Of a DNA stretch of 64,000 bases, positions 53,425 through 63,405 are shown one piece after another. Numbering within the stretch: the stretch's first letter is position 1; every line of letters starts with the position of its first letter. The DNA comes from Agrypnia vestita. Lineage: Eukaryota; Arthropoda; Insecta; Trichoptera; Phryganeidae. The stretch spans positions 248,001 through 312,000 of the forward strand of contig JADDOH010000495.1 of assembly GCA_016648135.1 (NCBI GenBank), in the 5' to 3' direction. Position numbers and translations under genes: made by a program. The notes beneath the pieces were generated by a model. It had not been told where the DNA came from. It ran no database searches and was given only the letters and a program-made list of their open reading frames with translations.

Positions 53425-55380
53425 TAAATATGTAACAAACAACTCACACCGTAAGATATTTCACTTATACCTACAACTAATTCATGTTAAAGTTTAGAAA
53501 AAGAACACATATTTGTTATGCATCACAAATATGAGTCTATTCAGAGTCAAAATTTATTGAAAATTTGATTAATTCGGACCATACTTTTCAGGAATTTAGG
53601 GGTACAATTTTACATAAAAATGGTAGAAATTTGTGCCTTAATAATTTAGAAGCATTATAGATAATTAAATCAACAAAAAATAATAAAAGTCAAATACTAA
53701 ATGATAAAATTTACATATCTAATATTCGAATTTTAAAGTTGTTCCCACTCTTCCAATATGATCTCTACCTTTCCTTCTGATACTCTGTCCCCCGCTGTAA
53801 TGTGATGTAAATATCTATATTGAGGTTAGTTCGAACCACAAAATGTTAACAATGAGTTACCTATACGGGTTTAGACAGCTCACTACAATGTCTTTATGTG
53901 CTGAAAACGTACATGCTTTAAAGCGAGATAGCCGATTCTCAAACATGTGTATCTGTCAAATTACATCGATAGATAATGTGCTTTCAAGCGGTGCGCGACA
54001 TGTAATCTGAGCGCAAATCGAATAAAAATTACACGTTCGTTACATATTTATGGTACATACGTTGCTAAAACAGTAAGGTTTTGATAGAAAGAGATGGTCA
54101 TATATTCTTCGCTTTCGTCCGCGTCAGGCATCCCCGCAGAAGCACCTCACGTATCAAAATATTTACTTATATAACTTTAGACAAATGATCTTATATTATT
54201 TGAGTCGACTTATTAATTTCCGTAAATAATTTAAGAATCATAGTAATAATACTGAACTCCTTTTTAAATCAATGCATATCGTAATATCACAAAAACAAAA
54301 CAATTACCTAGCCCCACGAACGTACTGCGTACATCAAAATGTATTATTTTATCTATCGACAAATTCCCGTATTTTATTTACGTCCAATTATTACTTACTG
54401 TATAGAATTTAAAAAACATATTAATAATTCTGAAATACTTTTCAAATCATAATGAATATCGTTAATATTAAACAAGAAATAAATACACGGATGACGTGAA
54501 CGCGCATGCACACGGCGCGTACAGTATGTATCTTGATACCTCAAATGATCTGGAACAATTGTTGAAATTAGGATAATACCGAAACTGACATGTGACGCAT
54601 GTTCAAAGTGTAAAAAGGATGAAACCGTTCGAAAATCCATATAAAACCTTAATATATGGGAGATATCAATTGCTTTTGAGCGTATTATATAATAATAATT
54701 CATATAAATGTCAAATTTGGCGTAAAATTACGATGAATAGTGAAATAAATGTCGAGGAATATTCGGCTACATAAACACGACTGACCTCTGCCGTGGCCAG
54801 ACGGCACTAACACGCGTTCTGACGTTGATGATGTCGTTTTTCATACTTAAGAATTTTTATTTTAAAATAATAATTAACGTGTTTTTTATAAAAAAATTAG
54901 CTTTTTAATAGTGAATGAAGACTCAAAGTGCGAATATAGATACAATATATCGTTTAAAATCATCTTTTTATATGAATAAACAACATTTGAAAATGACCAA
55001 AAATCGTAAATATTTAAGCATGTTTGAAAAATAATAATCTTTTTTAATATTGAATATTTCTTAATTTCCTACGTACGGATTCTAGATAATTAACTAAACT
55101 TTATACCTAAGTAAACTTTATATCTATAAAAAAATATATTATGCTTACATAGAAATTTTAAACGAACCACTCTACGGCCGGGAACATTAAAAAGGTTTTT
55201 TTTGCCGCCGCCTGTGGATTAATGCCTATATTTTTTTTAATTATTGCAAATAATGTTTAGTTTATTACTTTTATATAAGAATAAAGGTTCTATCTAAGTT
55301 ACTGCTCTAAAAAAATTGCAATTTATCATATACATTCTGATATAAATGAATAATAAAAACCCACATTTTCTTAAAAAACG
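53425..55380. other. Spacer, no gene recognised
   Basis: AT-rich; nothing recognised. Frames 54395-54703 and 54592-54774 have no motif. Confidence 0.4.
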
Positions 55381-55383
55381 CCG

Positions 55384-55410
<27 letters not shown>
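55384..55410. repeat. 27-base poly(A) tract
   Basis: Uninterrupted A run followed by TATAAATAAATAAATAAA; may mark the tail of a retroposed sequence, but none was identified upstream. Confidence 0.8.
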
Positions 55411-55415
<5 letters not shown>

Positions 55416-55624
55416 ATAAATAAATAAAAATAAAAAAAGCCGAAATATGCATTTGCAGTGAATGTACCGCCTTAAGTGCTTTAGTTTTTTGTAAATTGAA
55501 TCTTTTAATAAACTCTTCATTACGGCCATTACCGTTCAATTAACTCAAAAAACGTCCACAGTTTGTTTTATCATTCTGAAATATTAATTAAACACCCAAG
55601 ATAATAAATACAATATTTTTTAAA

Positions 55625-57190
55625 GTCACCACAAAATCATTTTGCTCTTTTTGAAGAAGTAATTAAATACTGTTTATCCAAGAGAAAATTTAAAACAGCA
55701 ATGACAAGTGATTAAAACAAACAAACATGCTTATATGCTAAAATGTAATACCTACATTAAAATTTTATGAACAAATTAAAATCACGTAGTATAAAAGCTG
55801 GCATTTAATAATGTTCCCCATATTTGATAGAATACATCCAACCCAAATAGAACAAAATAAGAATTGTTTTTCGTACATTCAGAGGTTACGTAGAAATAAT
55901 GCAATCTGTAAAACGCATCATATTCGCGTAATTATTATTTTATCTTATAATTACATTTAAAAGTATATCTGCAGTGAACCCTATGCCAAAAATATGCAAT
56001 ACTTAATTAAATATTGACGTACTAAGTTTTTGGAGATTCAAATTTTAGAAACCATTTTCTCAATTCCTTGTTTTTTGGATAAGACCCTTTCAGCATAACT
56101 ACGTCCAATTATACTGTCCTGAATAAAGTTGGAAACCGGAAGATATTGTATAATATATCAATAAAGATGCTTAAAACAAAGTATATATTTTTATTTAAAT
56201 TTTAAAAATACAACATGAAATCTTAGAACATTGTTTATTTGGTAATTTAAAATTGATAAAGAGACCAAACACGTGTCGACGTTAGTGAACAAATATTATA
56301 AGCTCAATGTATTCTCACCATAGAAGAGCGAAGTCCAAAATTAGTTGAAATATTGATAAGAGAATGTGTTCAGGGTACATTGAAATTTATTACGACATGA
56401 AAAATAATTAATGAAGAATTAAACTAGTTTCCACAAATATTGTACAGATTAAAAATATCATTTGCTATTGGACTATTTTGTAACCCAAAATATTAAATTT
56501 TATTTTATCGTAAGATTTGATACAGATTAATTAATATATGATTTGATACACGAGCCTACAGATAATTTTATTATACAATATAGAAGCACCGACAAGAACA
56601 GTTAAAAAATTTAAGACGCGGGAATTGTAGGAAACGCTGAGACTATTCGAAGATTTTGTAGTGTTGTAACTATGAACATATGTTATAAATACTATAATTG
56701 TACCTAGTGTACAACTATCATCATTATCATCATCCATCGAAAATCACTCTGGGGACAAAATACAGTAACTGTGTTCTTAGAACATACGTAGGTACATATA
56801 AAAATATTGTTAAAATATATAATGATGTATGAAAAGAGTTTAAAAAATTTAAAAATACTGATTTTCAGGCGTATTTTAGTAAATATGTTAAAATAATTCA
56901 TAAGAATATCTCCATTCGAATATATTAAAGAAACTGATTTAGAATATATACGTATATATACTCGTAACTTTCAAAAATTTCATAATTTGTGGATGTTCTT
57001 ATTGTGGAATTGGCATTGTGTAAAGTGATCACTTAATCCAGCTCATAAGCCCTGGACCACCCCATAAAGACTTCCACACACGTTTCCCATATAAATATAA
57101 TAGCTTGGTCTCTGTAAGACTTGTATAATTTATCTCAATTAATAGTTTTTTTTCACCTATTCAAAAAGAGCAAAATGGTTTTGTGGTGAC
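55625..57190. mobile_element. 1.57 kb element with 31-base inverted ends
   Basis: GTCACCACAAAATCATTTTG CTCTTTTTGAA (55625-55655) and the inverse of 57160-57190 match at 30 of 31 positions. GTCACCACAAA also closes the right flank of foldback family A (29412, 49979), linking the two. The interior is AT-rich with no recognised coding sequence. The Helitron at 57192 begins two bases after the right end. Confidence 0.55.
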
Positions 57191-57191
57191 A

Positions 57192-58010
57192 TCTATATAA
57201 ATAAAAATGTAAATATTCGTTTATACAAAATCGCTAATCTTTGAAAGTTCTTCACTGATTGCTTCGGCATAACGTTGCATTCGAATACGGGGATGTTTTT
57301 GTATATCTATTTTTTTTATATACCTAATATTTATTTATATAAATAAAAATGTAAATATTTGATTGTCCAAAATCTTAAATCTCCTAAATGATTCAACTAT
57401 TGCTTTGAATTTTTGACACAACTTTCCATTCGATTTCGCACAAATTATTTGAAAAAAAAAGGCGCCGGTACCTACATTTTCAATACTGATAAATCTATAC
57501 CTCTAAAATTCAATGTCTGTCTGTCTGTTCTCTATACAAATCTACACCGTTTGTCTGATTTGACTCAAATTTTGCATTCTTATGCTTTAGGACCCGGCGG
57601 GAAACATGGACGACATTTCCTTCCTCCCCTTCTGCCCCTTTCCCTCCCCATGACGTATTTTCAGTGCAAATCTCTACTGTTCGACCGATCGGAATCAAAA
57701 TTATTCCTAAGGACCAGTCGGTAATAAAGGCGACATTTCCCCATCCCTCTCTAACCAACCCCTTCTCCCAGATATATTTTCTGTACAAATCTACACCGCT
57801 TCACCGATTGGACCCAAATTTTGCATACATATTCCTGACGGAAAAAATATGCCATATTTCTTCCCTAGACATCCTTTCCATCCCAGCCTTGATTAAATGA
57901 AAGACTGTTTTAATTAGAGGCTTTGCAAAACAATGAAATATCTGTTTTCCCCCACAAATTTATTTTCGACTTAACCCTTAACCCGTGCGACGCCGAGTAC
58001 GAACAGCTAG
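57192..58010 (+). mobile_element. Helitron-like element B
   Basis: Starts TCTATATAAATAAAAATG after A (57191) and ends GTACGAACAGCTAG before T (58011), as expected for Helitron insertion. The start motif is repeated internally at 57337 (TATATAAATAAAAATG), so the 5' end is duplicated. The interior consists of three diverged direct units of TCTACACCGTTTGTCTGATT-type sequence (near 57540, 57672 and 57790), each followed by pyrimidine-rich CCTTCC stretches. 819 bases; no Rep/helicase coding. Frames 57413-57724, 57510-57788 and 57664-57900 come from the tandem units. Confidence 0.7.
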
Positions 58011-58029
58011 TACAATATAAAACTGAAAA

Positions 58030-58300
58030 TAGTAGAGATTTTATTGTTGCGCCGATCAATTTGTATTTATTTAACAATTTTGATTAATGACATTTTTCGA
58101 CATTGCGCCGTGCCCCATAAATCAGTCACGACAGACTACTCGGAATATTTTTTCAGTGTCTAATTATATTTATTTTCCTCTTTCCCACACCGGCCGGAAG
58201 GTAAGAATAGAAAAGTGTCCGCGGACAGCTGTGCGCCGGCTCGCGGTGACATTCAAAGAATAGCGGGCTGAATAAATTAATTGCCTGAAATTTTGTTTTC
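58030..58300. other. GC-rich, apparently unique segment
   Basis: CACACCGGCCGGAAGGTAAG, GTCCGCGGACAGCTGTGCGC, GGCTCGCGGTGACATTC and TGCGCCGATCAATTTG occur without repeat homologies here. Candidate regulatory DNA. The CCGGAAGGTAAG could be a splice donor but no exon is evident. Confidence 0.35.
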
Positions 58301-58425
58301 TATACATGCCTGCACATTGCGGATGGACATATTTGATTCTATTTCAGTGTGGTATTTTAGCTTCATATCGATGTGGAGATACGTACTTTAGATAGATTAT
58401 TATGTGAAGATATGTATGTATTTTA

Positions 58426-58779
58426 TGTAGATTTAAGGTAGGCAGAGAAGAAAGAGCGCCACACTCTTCTGTCCTGACATACACCTCTCGCCTCATCCAC
58501 ATTCATACATCTTCGCATGCAAGCTCGCCGGTTGTTCAGGCTTCTAACGGTATCATCTTCCAGTATCTGATTAATCTGGTCACGCCCCGTTTTCCGCGGT
58601 CGCCTTCTCTTTCTGGCGCCATCAACACTTGCATTATACATCTTTTTTGCCACGCTTTCCTCTTTCATTCGCTCAACATGCCCAAACCATTTGAGCGACT
58701 CTTTTTTAATACTATTAATTATGCTAAGATCAGCTTTACATTCATTCCTAATATCTTCATTCTTTACTCTATCATAGAG
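58426..58779 (-). pseudogene. LINE C-terminal tail, family L1e, best copy
   Basis: The minus-strand frame is open for about 117 codons to a stop. In order: RVKNEDIRNECKADLSIINS, LKWFGHVERMKEES, KKMYNASVDGARKRRRPRKT, GRDQINQILEDDTVRSLNNR, RACMRRCMNVDEARGVCQDR, RVWRSFFSAYLKST. This is the C-terminal linker of a LINE endonuclease/reverse transcriptase (WFGHVxRM...GRPRxxW-like...QDRxxWR). The upstream RT domain is missing, cut at a HeliN-A copy. Other copies: 50290-50675 (+) and 62890-63170 (-), and probably the RT at 63406. Confidence 0.8.
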
Positions 58780-58822
58780 AATTATCAGATTATTACATAA
58801 AGAAAAAAATTACTATAAAGGC

Positions 58823-59065
58823 ATATTTAACTGTAATTTCGGATATTTTATACGCACCGTATGTATTACCGAGAAGCGAATCTCGACGTTTCGTTGGATA
58901 CTTATCCAACGTCATCAGGATGACGACCTTTACCCGCGGAGGTGGAGGTCGAGGTAAGTATCCAACGAAACGTCGAGATTCGCTTCTCGGTAATACATAC
59001 CGTGCGTATAAAATATCCGAAATTACAGTTAAAAATGTCTAACGACCGTAATAACTTAATTCTTT
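58823..59065. mobile_element. Foldback family B with 15-base TSD (Penelope-like relic?)
   Basis: AATTACTATAAAGGC is duplicated exactly (58808-58822 and 59066-59080), so the 243-base element inserted cleanly into a Helitron. Arms of about 75 bases (58829-58903 and 58958-59030): CTGTAATTTCGGATATTTTA, TACGCACCGTATGTATTACC, GAGAAGCGAATCTCGACGTT, TCGTTGGATACTTA. The loop has ACGTCATCAGGATGACGACC and GGAGGTGGAGGTCGAGG. The left arm holds a hammerhead-like core on the minus strand. TSDs of this length fit retrotransposition with a staggered cut. No coding capacity. Confidence 0.8.
58888..58918 (-). ncRNA. Hammerhead-ribozyme-like core, best copy
   Basis: Minus strand: CTGATGA (58918-58912), C, stem II GTTGGATA/TATCCAAC with loop AG (eight perfect pairs), GAAAC (58892-58888), then GTC. 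This reproduces the invariant hammerhead residues C3-U4-G5-A6-N7-G8-A9 and G12-A13-A14, with a possible GTC cleavage triplet directly after. The single C before stem II is unpaired with its counterpart, a deviation from the usual G10.1-C11.1 pair. The other palindrome arm keeps GAAAC-GTC but has lost CTGATGA. Known precedent: hammerheads in Penelope-like pseudo-LTRs. Activity untested. Confidence 0.5.
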
Positions 59066-59159
59066 AATTACTATAAAGGCGTTATGGGCGTCATACGAAG
59101 TTAAGGGGACAGACCGATGGACGGACAGACGACACCGAAATTATTATAATTTGGGATTC

Positions 59160-59870
59160 CAAATTCAATTAAAGTCACAGGAGATTCGCAGAGAGCAACT
59201 GATAAAGGACTCCGTGTAAGGGTGGGTCAGCCCATTCAATCCGTGTAATTTTTTTTATTTATTTAAAAATAGTAGAAATGATATCCTCCGGCTGCTGGTG
59301 AAGAGGCGCGAGCGTGTCTCCGTCGCTGGGCAGTTTTCCCGCCCGTGACAGCCGTCCACGTGCACGCCCCGCGGAGAGTATTTCTGACCCGGCTGACGGA
59401 TGGTACCCACGTGCGCGCTCCGCGGTAAATATAACGGCTCCAGCGCACCGCACACCGCGGACGCACTACTCACTACTCAGCCCCACTGCACCGACGGAGA
59501 AGATGGTAGAACAATAGACCGAAGTGTGCTTTTAGGAGGCATCCGTAGTAGACAAAAGTGAGCACTTTCGACACTTACTTCTATTCACATTTAACAAATG
59601 TACGATTAATATGTACGTGAGTGGAGAGGGGGGGGGGGTCAAAGTCGAGCCGCGTAATTCTTCAATTTATTTTATTTGGTACAATTAAACACAATTAATT
59701 TTGATTATATCAAAATAATCAATTATTTTAAAATATAATAGTTTTGATAATAGAAAACAGCATAAAATGTCTTCTGGAATTAATAGGAAAAAAACTACGT
59801 TCCATTCAGGATGGGAGGAGGGAGGGTTTCAAAAGGGTTCAAAATGGAACCATGTGATTTATAGATGCTC
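59160..59870. other. Spacer with GC-rich island at 59270-59510
   Basis: 59270-59510 is strongly GC-rich (GGAGACACGCTCGCGCCTC on the minus strand, GTGCACGCCCCGCGGAGAGT, CGCACACCGCGGACGCACTA). It has open frames on both strands, typical for GC-rich DNA, none with motifs. Two related segments CCACGTGCACGCCCCGCGG and CCCACGTGCGCGCTCCGCGG occur about 60 bases apart. A G-run lies at 59628-59638. Confidence 0.4.
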
Positions 59871-59875
59871 CCTCC

Positions 59876-60290
59876 ATGGAGAAGTATTTCGCAATGTACG
59901 ATGAAGATTTTACGAATGAAAGGATAGCTCGTCGATGGTTTCAAAGACGATAATTTCGATCTGGAAGACGTGGAGCGATCCGGACGATTGCTGGAATTCG
60001 ATGAGGATCGCTCAATCCATCATATTCCCGAAGATACTTTTCAAGCCACCTTTGAATTGGCTGAGCAGATAAACTGTAGTAACATCTTCATTCAGTGGGA
60101 ATAAATAGTTCAGAAGTTCAGAGCTTGGGTTCTACACGTTTTGAGTGAAAACAGCATAAATCAATGTTCGATAATTCGTACTGATTTGCTCGCGCGTCAT
60201 GTCATCAAGCTACACGTGGCTACAAGCAACGGTTTCTTTACCGTATCATTGTTTGAATATGATTAAGTCCTCTTCATTTGGAATAAACGG
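59876..60290 (+). pseudogene. mariner transposase remnant
   Basis: From ATG at 59876: MEKYFAMYDEDFTNERIARR WFQR, then a stop/frameshift. The next frame continues FDLEDVERSGRLLEFDEDRS, IPEDTFQATFELAEQINCSN, IFIQWE; after another shift, VQKFRAWVLHVLSENSINQC and ITDL-ARH-like and RFLYRI-like blocks are just discernible. The WFQRF-SGDFDLED-ERSGRP--FDED order, ELA-K-N-S and the W-PHELSENN-NQR block are mariner (IS630/Tc1) transposase signatures up to the middle of the protein. The catalytic WVPHEL linker is changed and the DDD residues beyond it are missing. Dead. Confidence 0.8.
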
Positions 60291-60302
60291 GCATAACTTA
60301 AT

Positions 60303-60480
60303 GCATGTGATCTTCTTCTTCCCTGGACTATCCCAATTCATTCCTTAGGTAGGCTGTTGGAGTCGGCTCTTCTCGTTCTCAGGTTGTATCTTCTTCGGTT
60401 CTGGGTATCGCATTCATTTAGATCGTTTCCCTGTAGGATTTTGGAGCATCGAGTCATACAGGAGTTCTTTGGTCTTCCTA
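60303..60480 (-). pseudogene. LINE tail fragment (RTRRADP type)
   Basis: Minus strand reads IGRPKNSCMTRCSKILQGND then LNECDTQNRRRYNLRTRRAD, SNSL. Same C-terminal family as 5850-6062 and 47250-47460. The region up to 60620 may be a continuation but is not readable. Confidence 0.65.
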
Positions 60481-60624
60481 TGGATGACTGTTAATGAAGC
60501 TGCACAGACATTTCCTGCTTCACCATGAGATTTGGTGGTCTTCGTTTTATGTTCCCGTATCATCTCAGTTATCGTTCTTCCAGATTACTGTTTATGTCAG
60601 TGACTTCCAGCTTACTGTGTGTCA

Positions 60625-61330
60625 CGGACATAAAGAGTAATCGAGAAGAACTTTACACCTATGATATTTAATTTATTTGAAACGTTTAAGCATATATCTT
60701 GTTAATTTACATAATTTATATATACTCTTTAAAACTTTCGAATGATGGTAACATATTTTTTTATTTTCTTTTGATTAAGACTTTTTAATGCGTATATTTT
60801 GAACATGATTTCTTCATATTAGATTTGCATCAATGACACGTAATTTTTCTTAAAAAACTTTTCTTCAGCAATTCTAACAATATAGGAATTCATTTTACTG
60901 TTTAAAAATTCAACATTCAACTGAATGAAATACCTACTGAATGAACTTTTTTATTGTGTTATATAATTTTTGTTTTCAAATGCTTCTGAAAAATGAAAAC
61001 ACCTAAGCTCCATCGATTATTTCTGTTCTTTATTAGCTGCTCAGACTGTGGTTGGTGTGCGCCACTGGTGAATAAGCACGTTCTATTCTGTTGAGCGTGT
61101 TATTCATGTGTCTTCGCAGCTGCCAGGTATCACGCTTCTACGAACGTCACTGACATTTTTAATTATCTGCAAAATAAGATAATAAATTTTGTATTCTTTG
61201 AAAAGCACACATTTAACAGAAATACAAATGAAATCTTTTCTATTTAATTTGAGGTGAAATGTAACTAATAGTGAAGAACGATATTCTAAAAAAATTATAT
61301 TAATTCAATATGAAAAATATATTATAATAA
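60625..61330. other. Spacer, no gene recognised
   Basis: AT-rich; nothing recognised. Confidence 0.4.
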
Positions 61331-61335
61331 ATATA

Positions 61336-61366
61336 TAAACCTCCAACCCGTCAAAGATGACGTTTT
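61336..61366 (-). mobile_element. HeliN-A 3'-terminal scrap
   Basis: AACCTCCAACCCGTCAAAGA TGACGTTTTTATA matches the CTGTAACCCGTCAAAAATGACG terminus; CTAG itself is lost. Confidence 0.45.
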
Positions 61367-61448
61367 TATATTTAAAATTCTGCTTTAGTTATTTATCGAT
61401 TTGTTTTATTTATATATTTAATAAACTTTTTATATAATGAATAAAAAA

Positions 61449-61620
61449 CAACTTTGTTTTCACCACTTTTGTATTGAAAAATATCAACATGTTTCAGACC
61501 CCATGGCCCCTTCGTCAGTATACAATTGTATAATATATCGTGACGAAGGGGCCATGGGCTCTGAAACATGTTGCTATTTTTCAATACAAAAGCGATGAAA
61601 ACAAAGATCATTTTTATTAA
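61449..61620. mobile_element. Foldback family A with hammerhead-like cores
   Basis: Arms: CAACTTTGTTTTCACCACTT, TTGTATTGAAAAATATCAAC, ATGTTTCAGACCCCATGGCC and CCTTCGTCAG, inverted at 61539-61608. Left arm, minus strand: CTGACGA (61518-61512) - GGGGCC/GGGGTC-type stem - GAAAC (61495-61491); CTGANGA allows C at this position. Right arm, plus strand: GTGACGA, GGGGCCATGGGCTCT, GAAAC (61563-61567). Stem II pairing is imperfect. The flank AATTATATTAATAGTATAAC, CACAAA is as at 29404. Confidence 0.7.
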
Positions 61621-61624
61621 TTAT

Positions 61625-62460
61625 ATTAATAGTATAACCACAAAAAATTTTTGAAGTTATTTTTATGTTCTAGTCCATATGTGTACAAATCAAAACACAT
61701 AATTCTCTTCTATAAAGCTATTTTTATATAGGTACATTTCATAAAATGTGTTCCAAATTTTTATTCATTTCATAAACCCAAAAATTTATTATATTATTTA
61801 ATATCTCTTTAATTATCTATTCTTTCTGAAATAAATATACTTAATTTTTCCCATAATCTACTCAATATGCTTCAGTTTTTCACAAAAGGTATGCCAATTA
61901 TATCATTCACAACAAATAAAATTATCGCAGACTCGTAGTACCTACGCTTGTGTTAGCGTGCAGTGTTCGTGTGACATTAAACATGTTACACGTGTTAAAT
62001 TAGCATAACGGTATTTAAAATATTTGTATTACACATTTATGTACCTATTTATATCTATATTCTGTTTGATTTTTTTTTATTTTATTTCGATTTTCACATA
62101 ATTGATTATTATTTTACTTACTATGGGATTAAATATATAAATTATAATATATGTAGATATTTACATTACTAATTAATTTCATATTTATCATTTCCGTCTC
62201 AGTGCTCTTTAACGGTTTAAGGTTTTTCATTTGGTCCAGCTAAGTATTCCAGACTTACAGATCACAGTATACCTTTCTCATAATGTGCTCAACGTACTTA
62301 CTCCTGACTTGTCAACGTCTTGTTTTTCTTCCCTCTGTCGTTACACGAGTATAGTAGGCACATAATATGCGAGTATAGAAAAACATAAAAAGAAAAACAT
62401 GGGTTAGAAGGCAGTCCAAGATAAAGAATGTCATTGTCACTTCTTAAAAGGATAAATGGC
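61625..62460. other. Spacer, no gene recognised
   Basis: Very AT-rich at 61740-62180; nothing recognised. Confidence 0.4.
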
Positions 62461-62469
62461 GTATAAACT

Positions 62470-62665
62470 TTGAAAAAGCGTAAACACACACGAACGTTTA
62501 AGGACGCAGAGACAACCATTGAACATGTAATATTCTTGAATCTACGAGACAAAACATGATCTGGCGGTTTTGATGGATAGATTGGCAAAGAGAGTGACAG
62601 AATCATGGGATGACCTTCTCCCAGCAGTAGATTGACACTGGGCGATGATGACGATAATGGAATAG
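62470..62665 (+). pseudogene. LINE 3' end with GATGATGA tail
   Basis: GATGACCTTCTCCCAGCAGT, AGATTGACACTGGGCGATGA, TGACGATAATGG is a diverged form of the GAGGCCTTTGCCCAGCAGTG ... GGGCTGATGATGATG terminus shared by many lepidopteran LINEs. Upstream codons are too decayed to read. The long minus-strand frame 62298-62777 (159 codons) runs antisense through it and shows no family motif, so it is not called. Confidence 0.45.
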
Positions 62666-62889
62666 CTACAAATATATTGCATAGATCAAGAGACTGCTCT
62701 AAAACCAGATGAACTGAAGAATCATCTGCAAAATGAATCTGCAAATGACAAAAGTCTGCAGAAATTTGTGGTAGCAAATACTAATGGACAGACACAAGTG
62801 GGAGACATTTGGAAGGCGTTTTGTAAATATTAAAATAAAATATAGATGGGTCTGTACAAGACGTGTTCTCAATTTTTTGAGAGAACAAT

Positions 62890-63170
62890 TATTACTTACT
62901 TATAGAAGCTCGATGATTATTGAGGTTCCTAACAAGACCTTCCTCCAGTATCTGGTTAATCATGCCACATCTTCCGCGGTCGTCCTCTCTTTCTGGTGCC
63001 GTCAACTCTTGCGTCATTTTTTTTTCTTTCTTCGTTCATTCACTCAACAAGCCCCAATCATCAAAGCGACTGTTTTTTCGTTCTATCCACTATGCTGTAT
63101 ATTTATATTCTCTCCTAATATCTTCATTCTCTACTCTATCATAAATAGATTTGCCACTCATAGTGTAAGT
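62890..63170 (-). pseudogene. LINE C-terminal tail, family L1e
   Basis: Minus strand: IYDRVENEDIRREYKYTA, then shifted KKQSL, GTRKRGRPRKMWHD-like and NNHRAS-like pieces, matching 58426-58779 in order. It lies tail-outward next to plus-strand RT pieces of what may be the same family, so the two are in opposite orientation. Frameshifts and stops throughout. Confidence 0.6.
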
Positions 63171-63179
63171 GATTAACAA

Positions 63180-63385
63180 AAAATCAAAAACTGTTCTGTG
63201 CATTTGTAGATCTGCAAAATAGCTTATGATAGAGTTATAAGAGAAAGGTAATGGAAGGTACTCTCTGGTTACAAGGTGAACAGTAAACTTATACACGCGA
63301 TTGCATCCTTAAACGATGGAAGTGTTGCATGTGTAAGAATCAATGGATCATTCACACCGTGGTTTGATGTAACAAAAAAAAAATT
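63180..63385 (+). pseudogene. Broken duplicate of a LINE RT segment
   Basis: Near-copy of 63650-63850: AAACTGTTCTGTGCATTTGT, AGATCTGCAAAATAGCTTAT, GGTGAACAGTAAACTTATA, TGTAAGAATCAATGGATC, CACACCGTGGTTTGATGTAA. Relative to that copy an extra T in the motif A region (CAAAATAGC versus CAAAAAGC) and other changes break the frame. It ends in an A-run at 63372-63382, before AATTATGATGATG. Confidence 0.7.
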
Positions 63386-63405
63386 ATGATGATGTCTAAA
63401 ATTAA

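Larger units (their letters stand above)
58780..59156 (-). mobile_element. HeliN-A copy interrupted by a foldback
   Basis: The right part 59066-59156 on the minus strand reads TCCCAAATTATAATAATTTC, GGTGTCGTCTGTCCGTCC, CTTAACTTCGTATGACGCCC, GCCTTTATAG. The left part (about 58780-58822) resumes with AATTACTATAAAGGC and an A-rich linker. The split corresponds exactly to the inserted element 58823-59065. The 3' CTAG end is missing. Confidence 0.65.

Noticed and set aside
55384..55410. Polyadenylated retrogene
   Set aside because: Poly(A) tract found but no recognisable gene or LINE body upstream on either strand.
57413..57900. Overlapping frames of 78-103 codons
   Set aside because: Produced by tandem non-coding units of the Helitron-like element.
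58200..58206. Splice donor GGTAAG after a GC-rich segment
   Set aside because: No open exon with motif or acceptor partner could be found; a six-base match is expected by chance.
59255..59517. Five overlapping open frames on both strands
   Set aside because: Effect of GC-rich composition; none has a family signature.
62298..62777. Longest minus-strand frame, 159 codons
   Set aside because: No family motif, biased composition, and it runs antisense to a LINE 3' end at 62470-62665.
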